A stretch of 64,000 nucleotides of DNA from Inquilinus sp. Marseille-Q2685 (lineage in GTDB: Bacteria > Pseudomonadota > Alphaproteobacteria > DSM-16000 > Inquilinaceae). Positions 18,676 to 27,292 of the stretch are shown one piece after another. The stretch lies in NCBI RefSeq assembly GCF_916619195.1, contig NZ_CAKAKL010000002.1:622001-686000 (forward strand), given 5' to 3'. The notes beneath the pieces were generated by a model. The model made no database searches, was not told the DNA's origin, and was given only the letters and a program-made list of their open reading frames with translations. Position 1 is the first letter of the stretch; each line of letters starts with the position of its first letter. The position numbers and the translations under genes were made by a program.

Positions 18676-19382
18676 GCCTTGCCGTACACCGGCACGATCG
18701 CGCCGCGGGCGACTTGGTTGGCCGGCGAGGCCAGGTGCAGGATGGTCGCAGCCACCTCCTCCACCTTCGGCCAGGCGGAGTGGTCGGCCTTGGGCATGGC
18801 GGCGCGGTTGGCCGGCGTGTCCATGATCGAGGGCGCGACGGCGTTCACCAGGATGCCCTGCCCCGCCACCTCCTGCGCCAGGGCCACGGTCAGGGCGGCC
18901 AGCGCCGCCTTCGACGCCGTATAGGCGGTCATGCCGGCCCCCTGGCGCCATTCCAGCGCCGGCCGGGCCGCGACGTTGACGATGCGGCCGCCGCCCCCCT
19001 TTCCGCCGCCCTGGCCGATCGCCTGCACCGCGGCGCGGCAGCACAGGAAGGCGGAAACCAGGTTGGTGTCGAGCTGCTGCTGCAGCATCGCCTTGTCGGT
19101 CTCGCCGATCGGCGCCATGGCAAAGCCGCCGGCGACATGGATCGAGGCCCAGAGTTCGGGCAGCGCCGCGTAGAACGCCGCCACCGCCGCCTCGTCGGTC
19201 AGGTCCGGCACCGGCGACAGCACCACCCGGTCATGGCCGCGATGCGCGAAGCGGCGCGAATCCTTGAGGTCGCGGACCGGGACATGGCAGGCGGCGCCGG
19301 CCTCGAGCAGCAGCCCGACCACGGCCGAGCCGAGCGCGCCGGTGCCGCCGGTCACGACCACGTGACGATCACGGAATTCCAT
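18672..19382 (-). CDS. SDR-family oxidoreductase
   Basis: 236 residues, a classical short-chain dehydrogenase. The NAD(P) motif is VVVTGGTGALGSAVV, the NNAG-like position reads HVAGG, and the active-site YTASK and the APS segment follow. An unusual glycine/lysine-rich loop (GQGGGKGGGG) sits before the NVAA strand. It lies 9 bases downstream of the GMC oxidoreductase gene and overlaps the methyltransferase gene, so the three form one operon. Substrate and direction are not known. Confidence 0.85.
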   Translation of the reverse strand: MEFRDRHVVVTGGTGALGSAVVGLLLEAGAACHVPVRDLKDSRRFAHRGHDRVVLSPVPDLTDEAAVAAFYAALPELWASIHVAGGFAMAPIGETDKAMLQQQLDTNLVSAFLCCRAAVQAIGQGGGKGGGGRIVNVAARPALEWRQGAGMTAYTASKAALAALTVALAQEVAGQGILVNAVAPSIMDTPANRAAMPKADHSAWPKVEEVAATILHLASPANQVARGAIVPVYGKA

Positions 19383-19391
19383 GGGGCCTCC

Positions 19392-21005
19392 TCAGGGAGA
19401 ACTGCGGTCCTCCAGGATCATCGCCGAAGCCTTCTCGGCGATCATGATGGTGGGCGAGTTGGTGTTGCCCGAGGTGATGGTCGGCATGATCGAGGCGTCG
19501 GCGATGCGCAGCCCCGACAGGCCGCGCACCCGCAGCCGCTCGTCGACCACGGCCAGCGGGTCCCGGCCCATCTTGCAGGTGCCGACCGGGTGGAAGATGG
19601 TGGTGGCGATGTCGCCCGCCGCCCGCACCAGATCGGCCTCGTCCTGCAGCGCCGGGCCGGGCCGCACCTCCTCCGGCGCGTAGCGGGCCAGGGCCGGCGC
19701 CGCGGCGATCCGCCGGGTCAGCCGGATGGCGTCGACCGCGACGCGGCGGTCCGCCTCCTCCGACAGGTAGTTCGGGCGGATCGCCGGCGCCGCGGTCGGG
19801 TCCGGGCTCTTGATCCGAACCGAGCCGCGGCTGTGCGGCCGCAGGTTGCAGACCGAGGCGGTGAAGGCGGGATAGCGGTGCAGCGGCTCGCCGAAGCGGT
19901 CGAGGCTCAGCGGCTGGACATGGTATTCGAGATTGGCCGTCTCCTGCGCCGGGTCGCTGCGGGCGAAGGCGCCGAGCTGGCTGGGCGCCATGCTGAGCGG
20001 GCCGCTGCGGAACAGCGCGTATTCTACGCCCATGCCGATGCGGCCGAGTAGCCGGTTGGCCCGCTCGTTCAGGGTCGGCACGCCCTGGACCTTGTAGACC
20101 AGGCGCAGCTGCAGATGGTCCTGCAGGTTCTCGCCCACCCCCGGCAGGTCGTGCACGGGCTGCACGTCATGCGCGGCCAGGAGGTCGGCCGGGCCGATGC
20201 CGGAATGCTGCAGGATGGCGGGCGAGCCGACGGCGCCGGCCGCCAGCACCACCTCCCCCGCCGCGGCGTAGGCCTCGGTGCCGTCCGGCCGGCGGAACAC
20301 CACGCCGGCGACGCGCTTGCCCTCGAGATGCAGCTTCAGCACCTGGGCATGGGTCTCGACCCTCAGATTGGGCCGCTTCAGCGCCGGGTTGAGGAAGCCC
20401 TTGGCCGTGGTCCAGCGGATGCCGCGGCGCTGGTTCACCTGGAAATAGCCGCAGCCCTCGTTGTCGCCGGTGTTGAAGTCCTCGGTCGGCGGGATGCCGG
20501 TCTCGGCCGCGGCCTGGCGGAAGGCGTCGAGGATCGCCCAGGACAGGCGCTGCGGCTCGACCCGCCATTCGCCGCCGGCGCCGTGGACGGCCGAGCGGCC
20601 CTGCCAGTGGTCCTCGGACCTGATGAAGTACGGCAGCACGTCGTCCCAGCCCCAGCCGGCATTGCCGAGCTGCCGCCACTGGTCGTAGTCGCGCGCCTGG
20701 CCGCGCATGTAGATCATGCCGTTGATGGCGGAGCAGCCGCCCAGCACCTTGCCGCGCGGATAGTTGATCGCCCGGCCGCCCAGGCCCGCCTCGTGCTCGG
20801 TCTTGAAGCACCAGTCCAGGCGCGGGTCGCCATGGGTGTAGAGATAGCCGACCGGGATGTGGACCCAGATGGTGCCGGGCTTCCCCCCGGCCTCCAGCAG
20901 CAGCACCGAGACCTTGGGATCGGCCGACAGCCGGTTGGCCAGCACGCAGCCGGCGGAGCCGGCCCCGACGATGACGGTGTCGAACGTTCCGATCGTCCGC
21001 GTCAT
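19392..21005 (-). CDS. GMC-family FAD oxidoreductase (choline dehydrogenase-like)
   Basis: 537 residues. The FAD motif is VIVGAGSAGCVLANRLS, the GMC signature 1 region is GKVLGGCSAINGMIYMRG and the C-terminal catalytic part has FHPVGTCKMG (His) and TSGNTNSPTIM (Asn). Length and motifs match choline/alcohol dehydrogenases that oxidise a primary alcohol. A betaine gene context is missing, so choline itself is not supported. The ATG at 21005 is where similarity begins; the open frame upstream is not protein-like. It is the first gene of a three-gene operon with SDR and methyltransferase. Confidence 0.85.
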   Translation of the reverse strand: MTRTIGTFDTVIVGAGSAGCVLANRLSADPKVSVLLLEAGGKPGTIWVHIPVGYLYTHGDPRLDWCFKTEHEAGLGGRAINYPRGKVLGGCSAINGMIYMRGQARDYDQWRQLGNAGWGWDDVLPYFIRSEDHWQGRSAVHGAGGEWRVEPQRLSWAILDAFRQAAAETGIPPTEDFNTGDNEGCGYFQVNQRRGIRWTTAKGFLNPALKRPNLRVETHAQVLKLHLEGKRVAGVVFRRPDGTEAYAAAGEVVLAAGAVGSPAILQHSGIGPADLLAAHDVQPVHDLPGVGENLQDHLQLRLVYKVQGVPTLNERANRLLGRIGMGVEYALFRSGPLSMAPSQLGAFARSDPAQETANLEYHVQPLSLDRFGEPLHRYPAFTASVCNLRPHSRGSVRIKSPDPTAAPAIRPNYLSEEADRRVAVDAIRLTRRIAAAPALARYAPEEVRPGPALQDEADLVRAAGDIATTIFHPVGTCKMGRDPLAVVDERLRVRGLSGLRIADASIMPTITSGNTNSPTIMIAEKASAMILEDRSSP

Positions 21006-21193
21006 CGGCCCGCCGTCGTCTTCAGCACCATACCCGATCCGCCCCGGTTCCTGGTTTGTCGATGCCGATCTTCCTACAAGGCCGGCGGCCATACAATCAT
21101 TGCAGCCGGGGCGACCGCGACCCAAGGCGCGCTCGACGGGCCGGTCCTCCCGCGCTAACCATTCGCAGTCATATCCTCGAGAGAGCACCGGCC

Positions 21194-22225
21194 ATGGCCA
21201 GCGACGTCGAAACCGTGACCGCCACCCCGGACTCGCCGCCGCGGCAGCGCATGGCGGCGCATCTGGCGGCGATCGGCCGCGGCCCCGGCCGGTCGCGGCC
21301 GCTGACCGAGGCGGAGGCCCAGGATGCCTTCGCCATCATCCTGTCCGGCGAGGCCGACCCGATGCAGGTCGGCGCCTTCCTGCTGCTGGAGCGCTATCGC
21401 GGCGAGACGGCGGCGGAGCTGGCCGGCATGATCCGCGCCGCCCGCGCCGTGGTCACCGCCGCCCCGGCGACCCGGCCGGCGCTCGACTGGCCGTCCTACG
21501 CCGCCGGCAAGACCCGCGGCGCGCCCTGGTTCCTGCTGTCCGCCCTGCTGGTCGCCCGCGCCGGCCATCCGGTGCTGATGCACGGCATCAACGTCCGGGT
21601 CACCGAAGGCATCGAGACCGAGGATGCGGTGCGGGCGCTGGGCCTGCCGGTGCCGGAGACCCCGGCCGAGGCGGCCCGGATCCTGGATGAGACCCGCTTC
21701 GCCTATCTGCCGCTGCGCGCGGTCAGCCGCACCCTGACCGAGCTGATGGAGCTGCGGCCGGTGCTGGGGCTGCGCAGCCCGGTCAACTCGGCAGCGCGCC
21801 TGCTGAACCCGTTCGAGGCCGGGGCCAGCTTCGTCGGCGTCTTCCACCCGGCCTACCAGGACCTGCACCGCGACACCGCCCGCCTGCTGGGCCAGGGCGA
21901 CCTGTGCGTCGTCAAGGGCGCCGGCGGCGAGGCCGAGCGCACGCCCTTGAAGGCGCTGTCGCTGCAGCGCCTGGTGGCCGGCGAGGCGCTGGACGAGACG
22001 GTGCCGCCGATCCTGGGCGAAGGCCGCGGCGAACGGCTGGAGCGCCGCGACCTGGAGCATTTCCGCGCGGTCTGGACCGGCGCCGCCGAGGATCCCGCTG
22101 CCGAGGCCACGGTGGTCGGCACCGCCGCGGTGGCGCTGGCGGTGATCGCCGGCGACAGCGGCGAGGCCGCCCATGCCCGCCACCTGGAGCGGGCGGCGGC
22201 GCTGTGGCGGGAGCGGAACGGCTGA
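21194..22225 (+). CDS. TrpD2/YbiB-type anthranilate phosphoribosyltransferase-like protein
   Basis: 343 residues with the nucleoside-phosphorylase-type fold of TrpD: the N-terminal helical part LTEAEAQDAFAIILSGEADPMQVGAFLLLERYRGETAAEL and then PVLMHGINVR where TrpD has its glycine-rich HGN loop. Of the family motifs, the phosphoribosyl diphosphate and anthranilate residues are not conserved, as in YbiB/TrpD2, which binds DNA rather than making tryptophan. Tryptophan synthesis is therefore unlikely. It is divergent from the GMC gene. The ATG at 21194 is chosen after GAGAG; the open frame further upstream is not protein-like. Confidence 0.7.
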   Translation: MASDVETVTATPDSPPRQRMAAHLAAIGRGPGRSRPLTEAEAQDAFAIILSGEADPMQVGAFLLLERYRGETAAELAGMIRAARAVVTAAPATRPALDWPSYAAGKTRGAPWFLLSALLVARAGHPVLMHGINVRVTEGIETEDAVRALGLPVPETPAEAARILDETRFAYLPLRAVSRTLTELMELRPVLGLRSPVNSAARLLNPFEAGASFVGVFHPAYQDLHRDTARLLGQGDLCVVKGAGGEAERTPLKALSLQRLVAGEALDETVPPILGEGRGERLERRDLEHFRAVWTGAAEDPAAEATVVGTAAVALAVIAGDSGEAAHARHLERAAALWRERNG

Positions 22226-22312
22226 CCTTCGCCCGGTGGAGCCGCGGGCCGCCTTGGCGTATCCTGCACCGGTTCGTCGCGTCACGGTTGCGGCCGAAAG
22301 GCTGCAAAAGGC

Positions 22313-23329
22313 ATGGCCGGTCCCGAGGACGACCGACTGGCGGTGGATCTGCTGATCCGGGGCTTCCAGGTCTCGCGGACGATCCGGCTCGTCGCCGATC
22401 TCGGCATCGCCGACCGGATCGCGCCGGATGGCAAGTCCAGCGTCGCCGATCTGGCCGCGGCCAGCGGCGTCCTGGCGGAGCCGCTGCTGCGGGCGATCCG
22501 CGCCCTCGCCGCCTTCGGCATCTTCCGCGTCGACGCCGGCGGCATGGCCTGCCACACGCCGCGATCCCTGCTGCTGCGCAGCGACGCGCCGGACAGCCTG
22601 CACCCTTCGGCGCGCTTCTGGACGGCCGCCGGATCCTGGCGGGCCTGGGAGGCTCTCGACGCCGCCCTGCACGGCCGGAACCCGCATCAGGCGGCCTGGG
22701 GGACGAGCCGCTTCGATTACCTGCGGAGCCACCCCGACGAAGCGCGGATCTTCGACGCCTTCATGGCGAACTTCCCGGACGACCGCCACGCCGCCATCGC
22801 CACCGCCTATGACTTCACCGGCGTCCGCCTGATCGCCGATATCGGCGGCGGCAACGGCGAGACCCTGCGTCGCATCCTGGCGCTCTATCCGGCCGCGAAG
22901 GGCATCGTCTTCGACCGGGCCGACGTGGTCGCCGCCATCCCGCCCGAGGCGCTGGCCGGCGGCCGGATCACGCCGCGCGGCGGCAGCTTCTTCGACGGAG
23001 TCCCGGCCGGCGCCAACCTCTATCTTCTGGTCCGCGTGCTGCACGACTGGCCGGACGAGGATGCGACGCGGATCCTGCGGTCGTGCCGGTCGGGCATGGC
23101 GGCGGAGGCACGGCTGCTGGTGGTCGAAGGCCTGATCGAGCCCGATCCGTCACGGGGACGGCCGACCGAATACCTGACCGACATGCAGATGATGGCCATG
23201 TTCGGCACCGCCCGCGAGCGGACCGAGGCGGAGTTCGGCCGGCTGCTGGATGAAGCGGGGTTCGCGTTGACGCGAGCGGTCCCGACCGGCTCGGCCGTCA
23301 CCATCCTGGAGGCGGCGCCTGCGCCCTGA
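22313..23329 (+). CDS. O-methyltransferase family 2 (hydroxyneurosporene/acetylserotonin type)
   Basis: 338 residues. A winged-helix dimerisation domain covers about the first 130 residues (SRTIRLVADLGIADRI, and further on ALAAFGIFR). It is followed by the SAM domain with LIADIGGGNGETLRRIL and the marker RVLHDWPDEDATRIL, where the His-Asp-Trp is typical of the family. It methylates a hydroxyl group of a small secondary metabolite; the substrate is unknown. It lies downstream of the TrpD2-like gene on the same strand with no obvious link. An inverted repeat CCTGAAT/ATTCAGG surrounds the stop. Confidence 0.8.
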   Translation: MAGPEDDRLAVDLLIRGFQVSRTIRLVADLGIADRIAPDGKSSVADLAAASGVLAEPLLRAIRALAAFGIFRVDAGGMACHTPRSLLLRSDAPDSLHPSARFWTAAGSWRAWEALDAALHGRNPHQAAWGTSRFDYLRSHPDEARIFDAFMANFPDDRHAAIATAYDFTGVRLIADIGGGNGETLRRILALYPAAKGIVFDRADVVAAIPPEALAGGRITPRGGSFFDGVPAGANLYLLVRVLHDWPDEDATRILRSCRSGMAAEARLLVVEGLIEPDPSRGRPTEYLTDMQMMAMFGTARERTEAEFGRLLDEAGFALTRAVPTGSAVTILEAAPAP

Positions 23330-23451
23330 ATCGGAATGAATTCAGGCTGAGTCCATGGCCGGACCGGACGCCGGGATTCGGTCTGCAGGACGGCGAGGAT
23401 GCTCGACATCCGGTCAGGCCATGATGTGACCGGATCTCGATTCGTCTCGTC

Positions 23452-23913
23452 CTAGAGCCGCCCCGCCTTGTACGCCGCGATCGCGCCGGTGATCAGCCGG
23501 TGGTCGTCCTCGTGCGGCAGGCCGGAGACGCCGATGAACCCGACCACCTGGGCGCCGATGCGGATCGGAAAGCCGCCGCCATGGTCGATCATCGGCGTGC
23601 GGACCGACGGGCTCTCGGCCAGGGTCCGGCCGCGCGCCTTCAGCCGGTGGTGCAGCCACAGCGAGCTGTGGCCGAACTGGCGGACGGCGGCGGATTTCAG
23701 GTCGAGCCAGACCTGGTTGTCGGCCGAGGTGCCGTCATGCGCCGCCGCGAACAGCACCTTGTCGCCGACCTGGATGCGGATGGCGACCGGCGCCGGCGCG
23801 GTCTCGAGCAGCCTTTGGCCGATCGTCCAGGCCTCGGCGAAGTCGAAGCGGTCGAAGGCCAGCCGGGCCTCCTCAGCCTCCAGCTCGGCGGTACGGGCGG
23901 CATGGTCGGTCAT
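23452..23913 (-). CDS. UPF0303/heme-degrading (GlcG-HbpS-like) domain protein
   Basis: 153 residues. The segments LETAPAPVAIRIQVGD, LKSAAVRQFGHSS and DHGGGFPIRIGAQVVGFIGVSGL are recognisable from the UPF0303/HbpS fold, a small alpha/beta domain that in some relatives binds heme or cobalamin. There is no signal peptide, so the protein is cytoplasmic. A GAGGAGGG ribosome site precedes the ATG. Binding ligand and role are not established. It converges on the methyltransferase gene. Confidence 0.75.
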   Translation of the reverse strand: MTDHAARTAELEAEEARLAFDRFDFAEAWTIGQRLLETAPAPVAIRIQVGDKVLFAAAHDGTSADNQVWLDLKSAAVRQFGHSSLWLHHRLKARGRTLAESPSVRTPMIDHGGGFPIRIGAQVVGFIGVSGLPHEDDHRLITGAIAAYKAGRL

Positions 23914-23981
23914 CGGTCCCTCCTCGACTCTCCGGAACCGATCCTGCCACAGCCGCGGCGGCGATGCGCCATGGCCGTGTC

Positions 23982-24419
23982 TCAGTCGCCGTCGCGCAGC
24001 GTGATCGAGCCGTCGTTCAGCCGGCAGCGCAGCACCGTCGCCGCCCCGACCGGCTCATAGGTCGACGGGTTCAGATGCTTCAGGCTGAGTTCGGCGGTGC
24101 TGTCCGGGAAGATGCGCAGCCGGATGTATTCCAGCGACATCGCGCCGTTCGCCGCTTCGAAGGCGTGGGTCTCGGAGGTGGCAATGAACTGCGGCGTCAG
24201 GTTGAAGGTGGTGAAGGTCGGCACCGCGACCACCGGCGGGCCGCCGGCGCCGGACGGGTCGAGGCATTTGGCGAGGTCGATCACCACGCTCGGCTTGTCG
24301 CCTTCGCGCAGCTCGCGGTCGAGCTTGGCGTAGTCCCAGCCGGCCCGGGCCGGAGCCGCGGCGGTGAGCAGGACGAGCAGCGCCGCGGCCGAGGCGCGAC
24401 GGAACGGACGGCGGGTCAT
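23982..24419 (-). CDS. Exported VirK-like protein
   Basis: 145 residues. The N-terminus MTRRPFRRASAAALLVLLTAAAPARA is a signal peptide with Ala-x-Ala. The mature part opens GWDYAKLDRELREGDKPSVVIDLAKC, with the layout of VirK-family proteins (short helix, conserved strand, Cys), and a second Cys occurs near the end (VLRCRLNDG), so a disulfide is likely. VirK proteins are periplasmic or secreted and linked to virulence in some plant-associated bacteria; the role is not known mechanistically. The match is by pattern only. The start at 24419 is preferred over a TTG at 24428. Confidence 0.5.
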   Translation of the reverse strand: MTRRPFRRASAAALLVLLTAAAPARAGWDYAKLDRELREGDKPSVVIDLAKCLDPSGAGGPPVVAVPTFTTFNLTPQFIATSETHAFEAANGAMSLEYIRLRIFPDSTAELSLKHLNPSTYEPVGAATVLRCRLNDGSITLRDGD

Positions 24420-24551
24420 CGGCAGCAAGTCCTTCCGGTGGATGCGGCGGCCAGAGATCCGGCCATGGGACGGCGATCCTACCCGATTCGCGCCGACGGC
24501 GAGCCGCGAAGGAAGCGGGCGGCCGGACTCCTGCCCGGCCGCCCGGCGAAC

Positions 24552-24857
24552 TCAGACCTTCTCGTCCGGATCGATCGGCCCGAGCTCGATCACGACGTCG
24601 GTCGGCTCGGGCTCGTGCGGCGCCAGCGTCGTCCGCTCGGCATCCGCCCAGCTGGCCAGCTTGATCACCTGCCCCGCCGGAGCGCCGGCCGGCGGAATCT
24701 CGACCGCCTCGAGGATGTAGAGGCCGTCGCCGTCGAGCAGGAAGGTGTGCTCCCCGAACATGGTGTTCAGCTGGGGCATGGCCGGATGGTTTTCGGGCAG
24801 GGCCTGGGCCCCGAACCGGGTCACCGTCCGGTCGACCAGCGCGGTGTTCAGCTTCAT
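24552..24857 (-). CDS. Hypothetical protein, 101 residues, acidic
   Basis: An unrecognised protein. The ATG at 24857 has AGGAG 6 bases upstream. It is mostly polar with several short strands (HTFLLDGDGLYILEAVEI and QVIKLASW) and an acidic Pro-rich tail (EPTDVVIELGPIDPDEKV), with no cysteines, membrane segment or signal. A small soluble beta-rich domain seems likely. It is a single gene between the VirK-like gene and the divergent phosphoesterase gene. Confidence 0.55.
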   Translation of the reverse strand: MKLNTALVDRTVTRFGAQALPENHPAMPQLNTMFGEHTFLLDGDGLYILEAVEIPPAGAPAGQVIKLASWADAERTTLAPHEPEPTDVVIELGPIDPDEKV

Positions 24858-25073
24858 CGCTTGCTCCTGTCGATGGCGCCGCCCCTCGGGGCGGCTTGTC
24901 GATCGGGTCGCGCCGGGCCGCATGCCGCGGCGCGTGGCGGGGCCTCCCACCTGCCGGTGGTGCGATTGTCGGCCGGTCCGCACGACATACCTAAGCGCCG
25001 CAGGACATCCTGCAACCCCAGCGGACCGTTGTTATGATGGGCGCATGATCCGATCGACACGCGACGCCCTGCC

Positions 25074-25862
25074 ATGAAGCCGGAAGACCTCGACCGGCTG
25101 CCGCGCCATCTCGACCCGCGCCACGATCCCTGGCGCCCTGCGATCCGGCCGCTGCCGCCGGGCCGGGCGGTGGCGGCGATCGGCGACGTGCACGGCCAGG
25201 CCGACCTCTTGGAGGCGATGCACCGGCTGGTGTCGGCGGAGTTCGCGGCCCTGCCCGGCGGCACCGGCTGCACGCTGATCCATCTCGGCGACCTGGTCGA
25301 CCGCGGCCCGGAGAATCTGCGGGCCCTCGCATTGGCGCGGCAGGGCCTCCCCGGCGCCGAGACGATCACCCTCCTGGGCAATCACGACGACCGCATGCTG
25401 GCGCTGCTGGACGGCGCCGCAGACCATGCCTCCCTGCAGTTCTGGCTGAGCTATGGCGGCGACCGGGTGCTGGCCGAATGCGGCGTCGCCGCTCTCGGCG
25501 GCGACTGGCGCGCCCGGGTGCGGGCGGCGATCGGGCCGGAGCTGCTGGGCTGGCTGCGCGGCTGCCCCGTCACCCACCGGATCGGCGACCTGTTCTTCGT
25601 CCATGCCGGGATCGACCCGGAGGTCCCGCTGGCGCAGCAGGACCGCCGCACCCTGCTGTGGATCCGCGACCCGTTCCTGGACTGGCCCGGCCCCTTCCCG
25701 GAGGGCGTCGCGGTGATCCACGGCCACACCCCGGCCGACCGGCTGGATCTGGACCATCCGCACCGCATCGACGTCGACACCGGCGCCTTCGCCACCGGCT
25801 GCCTGTCGGCGGTGCTGATCCATGGCGACCGGATGCGCGGTCTGCGGGTCTGGCGGCTTTAG
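25074..25862 (+). CDS. Metallophosphoesterase (PPP-type protein phosphatase/ApaH-like)
   Basis: 262 residues with the full calcineurin-type metal motifs: IGDVHGQ (Asp, His), HLGDLVDRGPE (Asp), LLGNHDDR (Asn, His), then FFVHAG and VIHGHTP (His). A di-metal centre should hydrolyse phosphomonoesters or dinucleoside tetraphosphates; PPP-family bacterial phosphatases have the same set. The specific substrate cannot be told. The end overlaps the convergent cyclase gene by 4 bases. Confidence 0.85.
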   Translation: MKPEDLDRLPRHLDPRHDPWRPAIRPLPPGRAVAAIGDVHGQADLLEAMHRLVSAEFAALPGGTGCTLIHLGDLVDRGPENLRALALARQGLPGAETITLLGNHDDRMLALLDGAADHASLQFWLSYGGDRVLAECGVAALGGDWRARVRAAIGPELLGWLRGCPVTHRIGDLFFVHAGIDPEVPLAQQDRRTLLWIRDPFLDWPGPFPEGVAVIHGHTPADRLDLDHPHRIDVDTGAFATGCLSAVLIHGDRMRGLRVWRL

Positions 25863-27082
25863 CCCCGGTCCGGCTCCAGCGTGAACAGCTCCTGCGGCAT
25901 GCGCACGCCGCGCAGGGCGTAGCGGCCGACGCAGACCAGGCCGGCCTCGGCCCCGCCCGCCGCCGCGGCGAAGGCGGAGGACACCAGCATCGGCTGGTCC
26001 GCCGACCGGCACAGCTCGGCGATCCGGCTGGTCTCGTTCACCGCCGGGCCGACCACGGTGACGTCCAGCCGGCTGGCGCTGCCGACATTGCCGAAGAACA
26101 CCTCGCCGATATGCAGGCCGGCATACATCTCGGTCACCGGCTGGCCGGCCGCCTCGCGCTGCGGGTTCAGAATCGCGATCGTCGCCCGGGCCTGGCGCAC
26201 CGCATCCAGCGCCGCCCGGCGGGCCCGGGCGCGGGCCTCGGCCCCGCCGTCCTCCGGCCGGAAGATCGCCAGCACGCCGTCGCCGATCAGCTTCAGCACG
26301 TCGCCGCCCGCCGCCTGCACCGCCGAGATCACGGCGTCGGCATAGTCGTTCAGCAGCGGGATGATCTGCTCCGGCGGCGCCGTGTCGGTGATCTTGGTGT
26401 AGCCGCGCAGGTCGCTGAACCACAGCACCGCGTCGATCCGGTCGGCGACGCCGCGGGCAATGCGGCCCGACCACACCAGGTCGCAGGCGTCGCGGCCGAG
26501 ATAGGTGTCCAGCAGCGTGCTGGCCATCCGGGCCAGGGTGATCGCCTTCATCGCCATGGCGAGGCCGGGCATCAGCCGCAGCAGCGCCGCGATCTCCTCG
26601 TCGGTGAAGCCGCCCGGCCGGTCGGTGGTCCAGGCCGAGAACAGCCCGTCCCAATCGGCGATCGCGCCCTCCGCCTCGAAGCGGTTGAGGACGCCGAGAT
26701 AGTCGGTCATCCCCTCCGCCGCCGCCGTGGCCACGGCCGGGAACTCGGCGCAGCTCTCCGGCGTCACCCGCCGGCGCATCCACTCCTCGCCGGTGTCGAT
26801 CAGGTGGAAGAACGGGCTGGCGCGCCACTTCTCCTCGCGCTCGCCCGGCGTGGTGCGGCCGTAGCCGGTGAAGCTGGCCTCCGGTTCGCCGCAGCGCCAG
26901 CGCACGGCATTGCCCTCATAGACCGGGTGCAGCGTGTCGATCACCAGGAGGCCGCTGGCGATCGGCAGGCCGGCGAACACGGCCCGGGCGCAGAAGCCGG
27001 CCAGCAGCTCGGTCTCCGGCAGGCCGATCAGCCCCGCCTCGGTGATCCAGGCGGACAGGGCGGTAAGCTTGGAGTCGTCCAT
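25859..27082 (-). CDS. Class III adenylate/guanylate cyclase
   Basis: 407 residues. The N-terminal half resembles a GAF-like sensing region without clear motifs. The catalytic domain begins at about 215: FSDLRGYTK gives the first metal Asp (224) and KLIGDGVLAIF the second (268). The 44-residue spacing is that of class III cyclases. The C-terminal part contains ETSRIAELC and GRYALRGV, the usual last strands. It should make cAMP (or cGMP) in the cytoplasm. Its ribosome site GGGGAG lies inside a hairpin, see 27085-27103, so translation may be controlled. It is divergent from the YopT-like gene. Confidence 0.85.
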   Translation of the reverse strand: MDDSKLTALSAWITEAGLIGLPETELLAGFCARAVFAGLPIASGLLVIDTLHPVYEGNAVRWRCGEPEASFTGYGRTTPGEREEKWRASPFFHLIDTGEEWMRRRVTPESCAEFPAVATAAAEGMTDYLGVLNRFEAEGAIADWDGLFSAWTTDRPGGFTDEEIAALLRLMPGLAMAMKAITLARMASTLLDTYLGRDACDLVWSGRIARGVADRIDAVLWFSDLRGYTKITDTAPPEQIIPLLNDYADAVISAVQAAGGDVLKLIGDGVLAIFRPEDGGAEARARARRAALDAVRQARATIAILNPQREAAGQPVTEMYAGLHIGEVFFGNVGSASRLDVTVVGPAVNETSRIAELCRSADQPMLVSSAFAAAAGGAEAGLVCVGRYALRGVRMPQELFTLEPDRG

Positions 27083-27084
27083 CG

Positions 27085-27103
27085 ATTCTCCCCGATGGAG
27101 AAT
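27085..27103 (-). promoter_or_regulatory. Hairpin covering the cyclase ribosome-binding site
   Basis: On the minus strand ATTCTCC pairs perfectly with GGAGAAT (7 bases, loop ATCGG). The second arm contains the Shine-Dalgarno GGAG, with the ATG of the cyclase gene 2 bases after it. It could block ribosomes until melted or bound. Confidence 0.5.
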
Positions 27104-27292
27104 GCTTTACACCAACCGGGAGGCCGGCGCAGCGCCGAGGCGCCGGCGTGCACCGCTGTGACCTGGGTCGGCATGACCTCATATCGAACGGGCATGGGGC
27201 CGGCCCTGGCCGCCCCCCGATCCCATCGATACCTATATCGCAGCAGCAGACGTCGTGACCGAAGAGTAGAAGCATCGATCAAGGAGAAGATC

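Noticed and set aside
25478-27292. Open frame upstream of the YopT-like gene
   Set aside because: Low-complexity Arg/Gly/Ala reading of the antisense of the cyclase gene; the TTG at 27293 with AAGGAG is the start.
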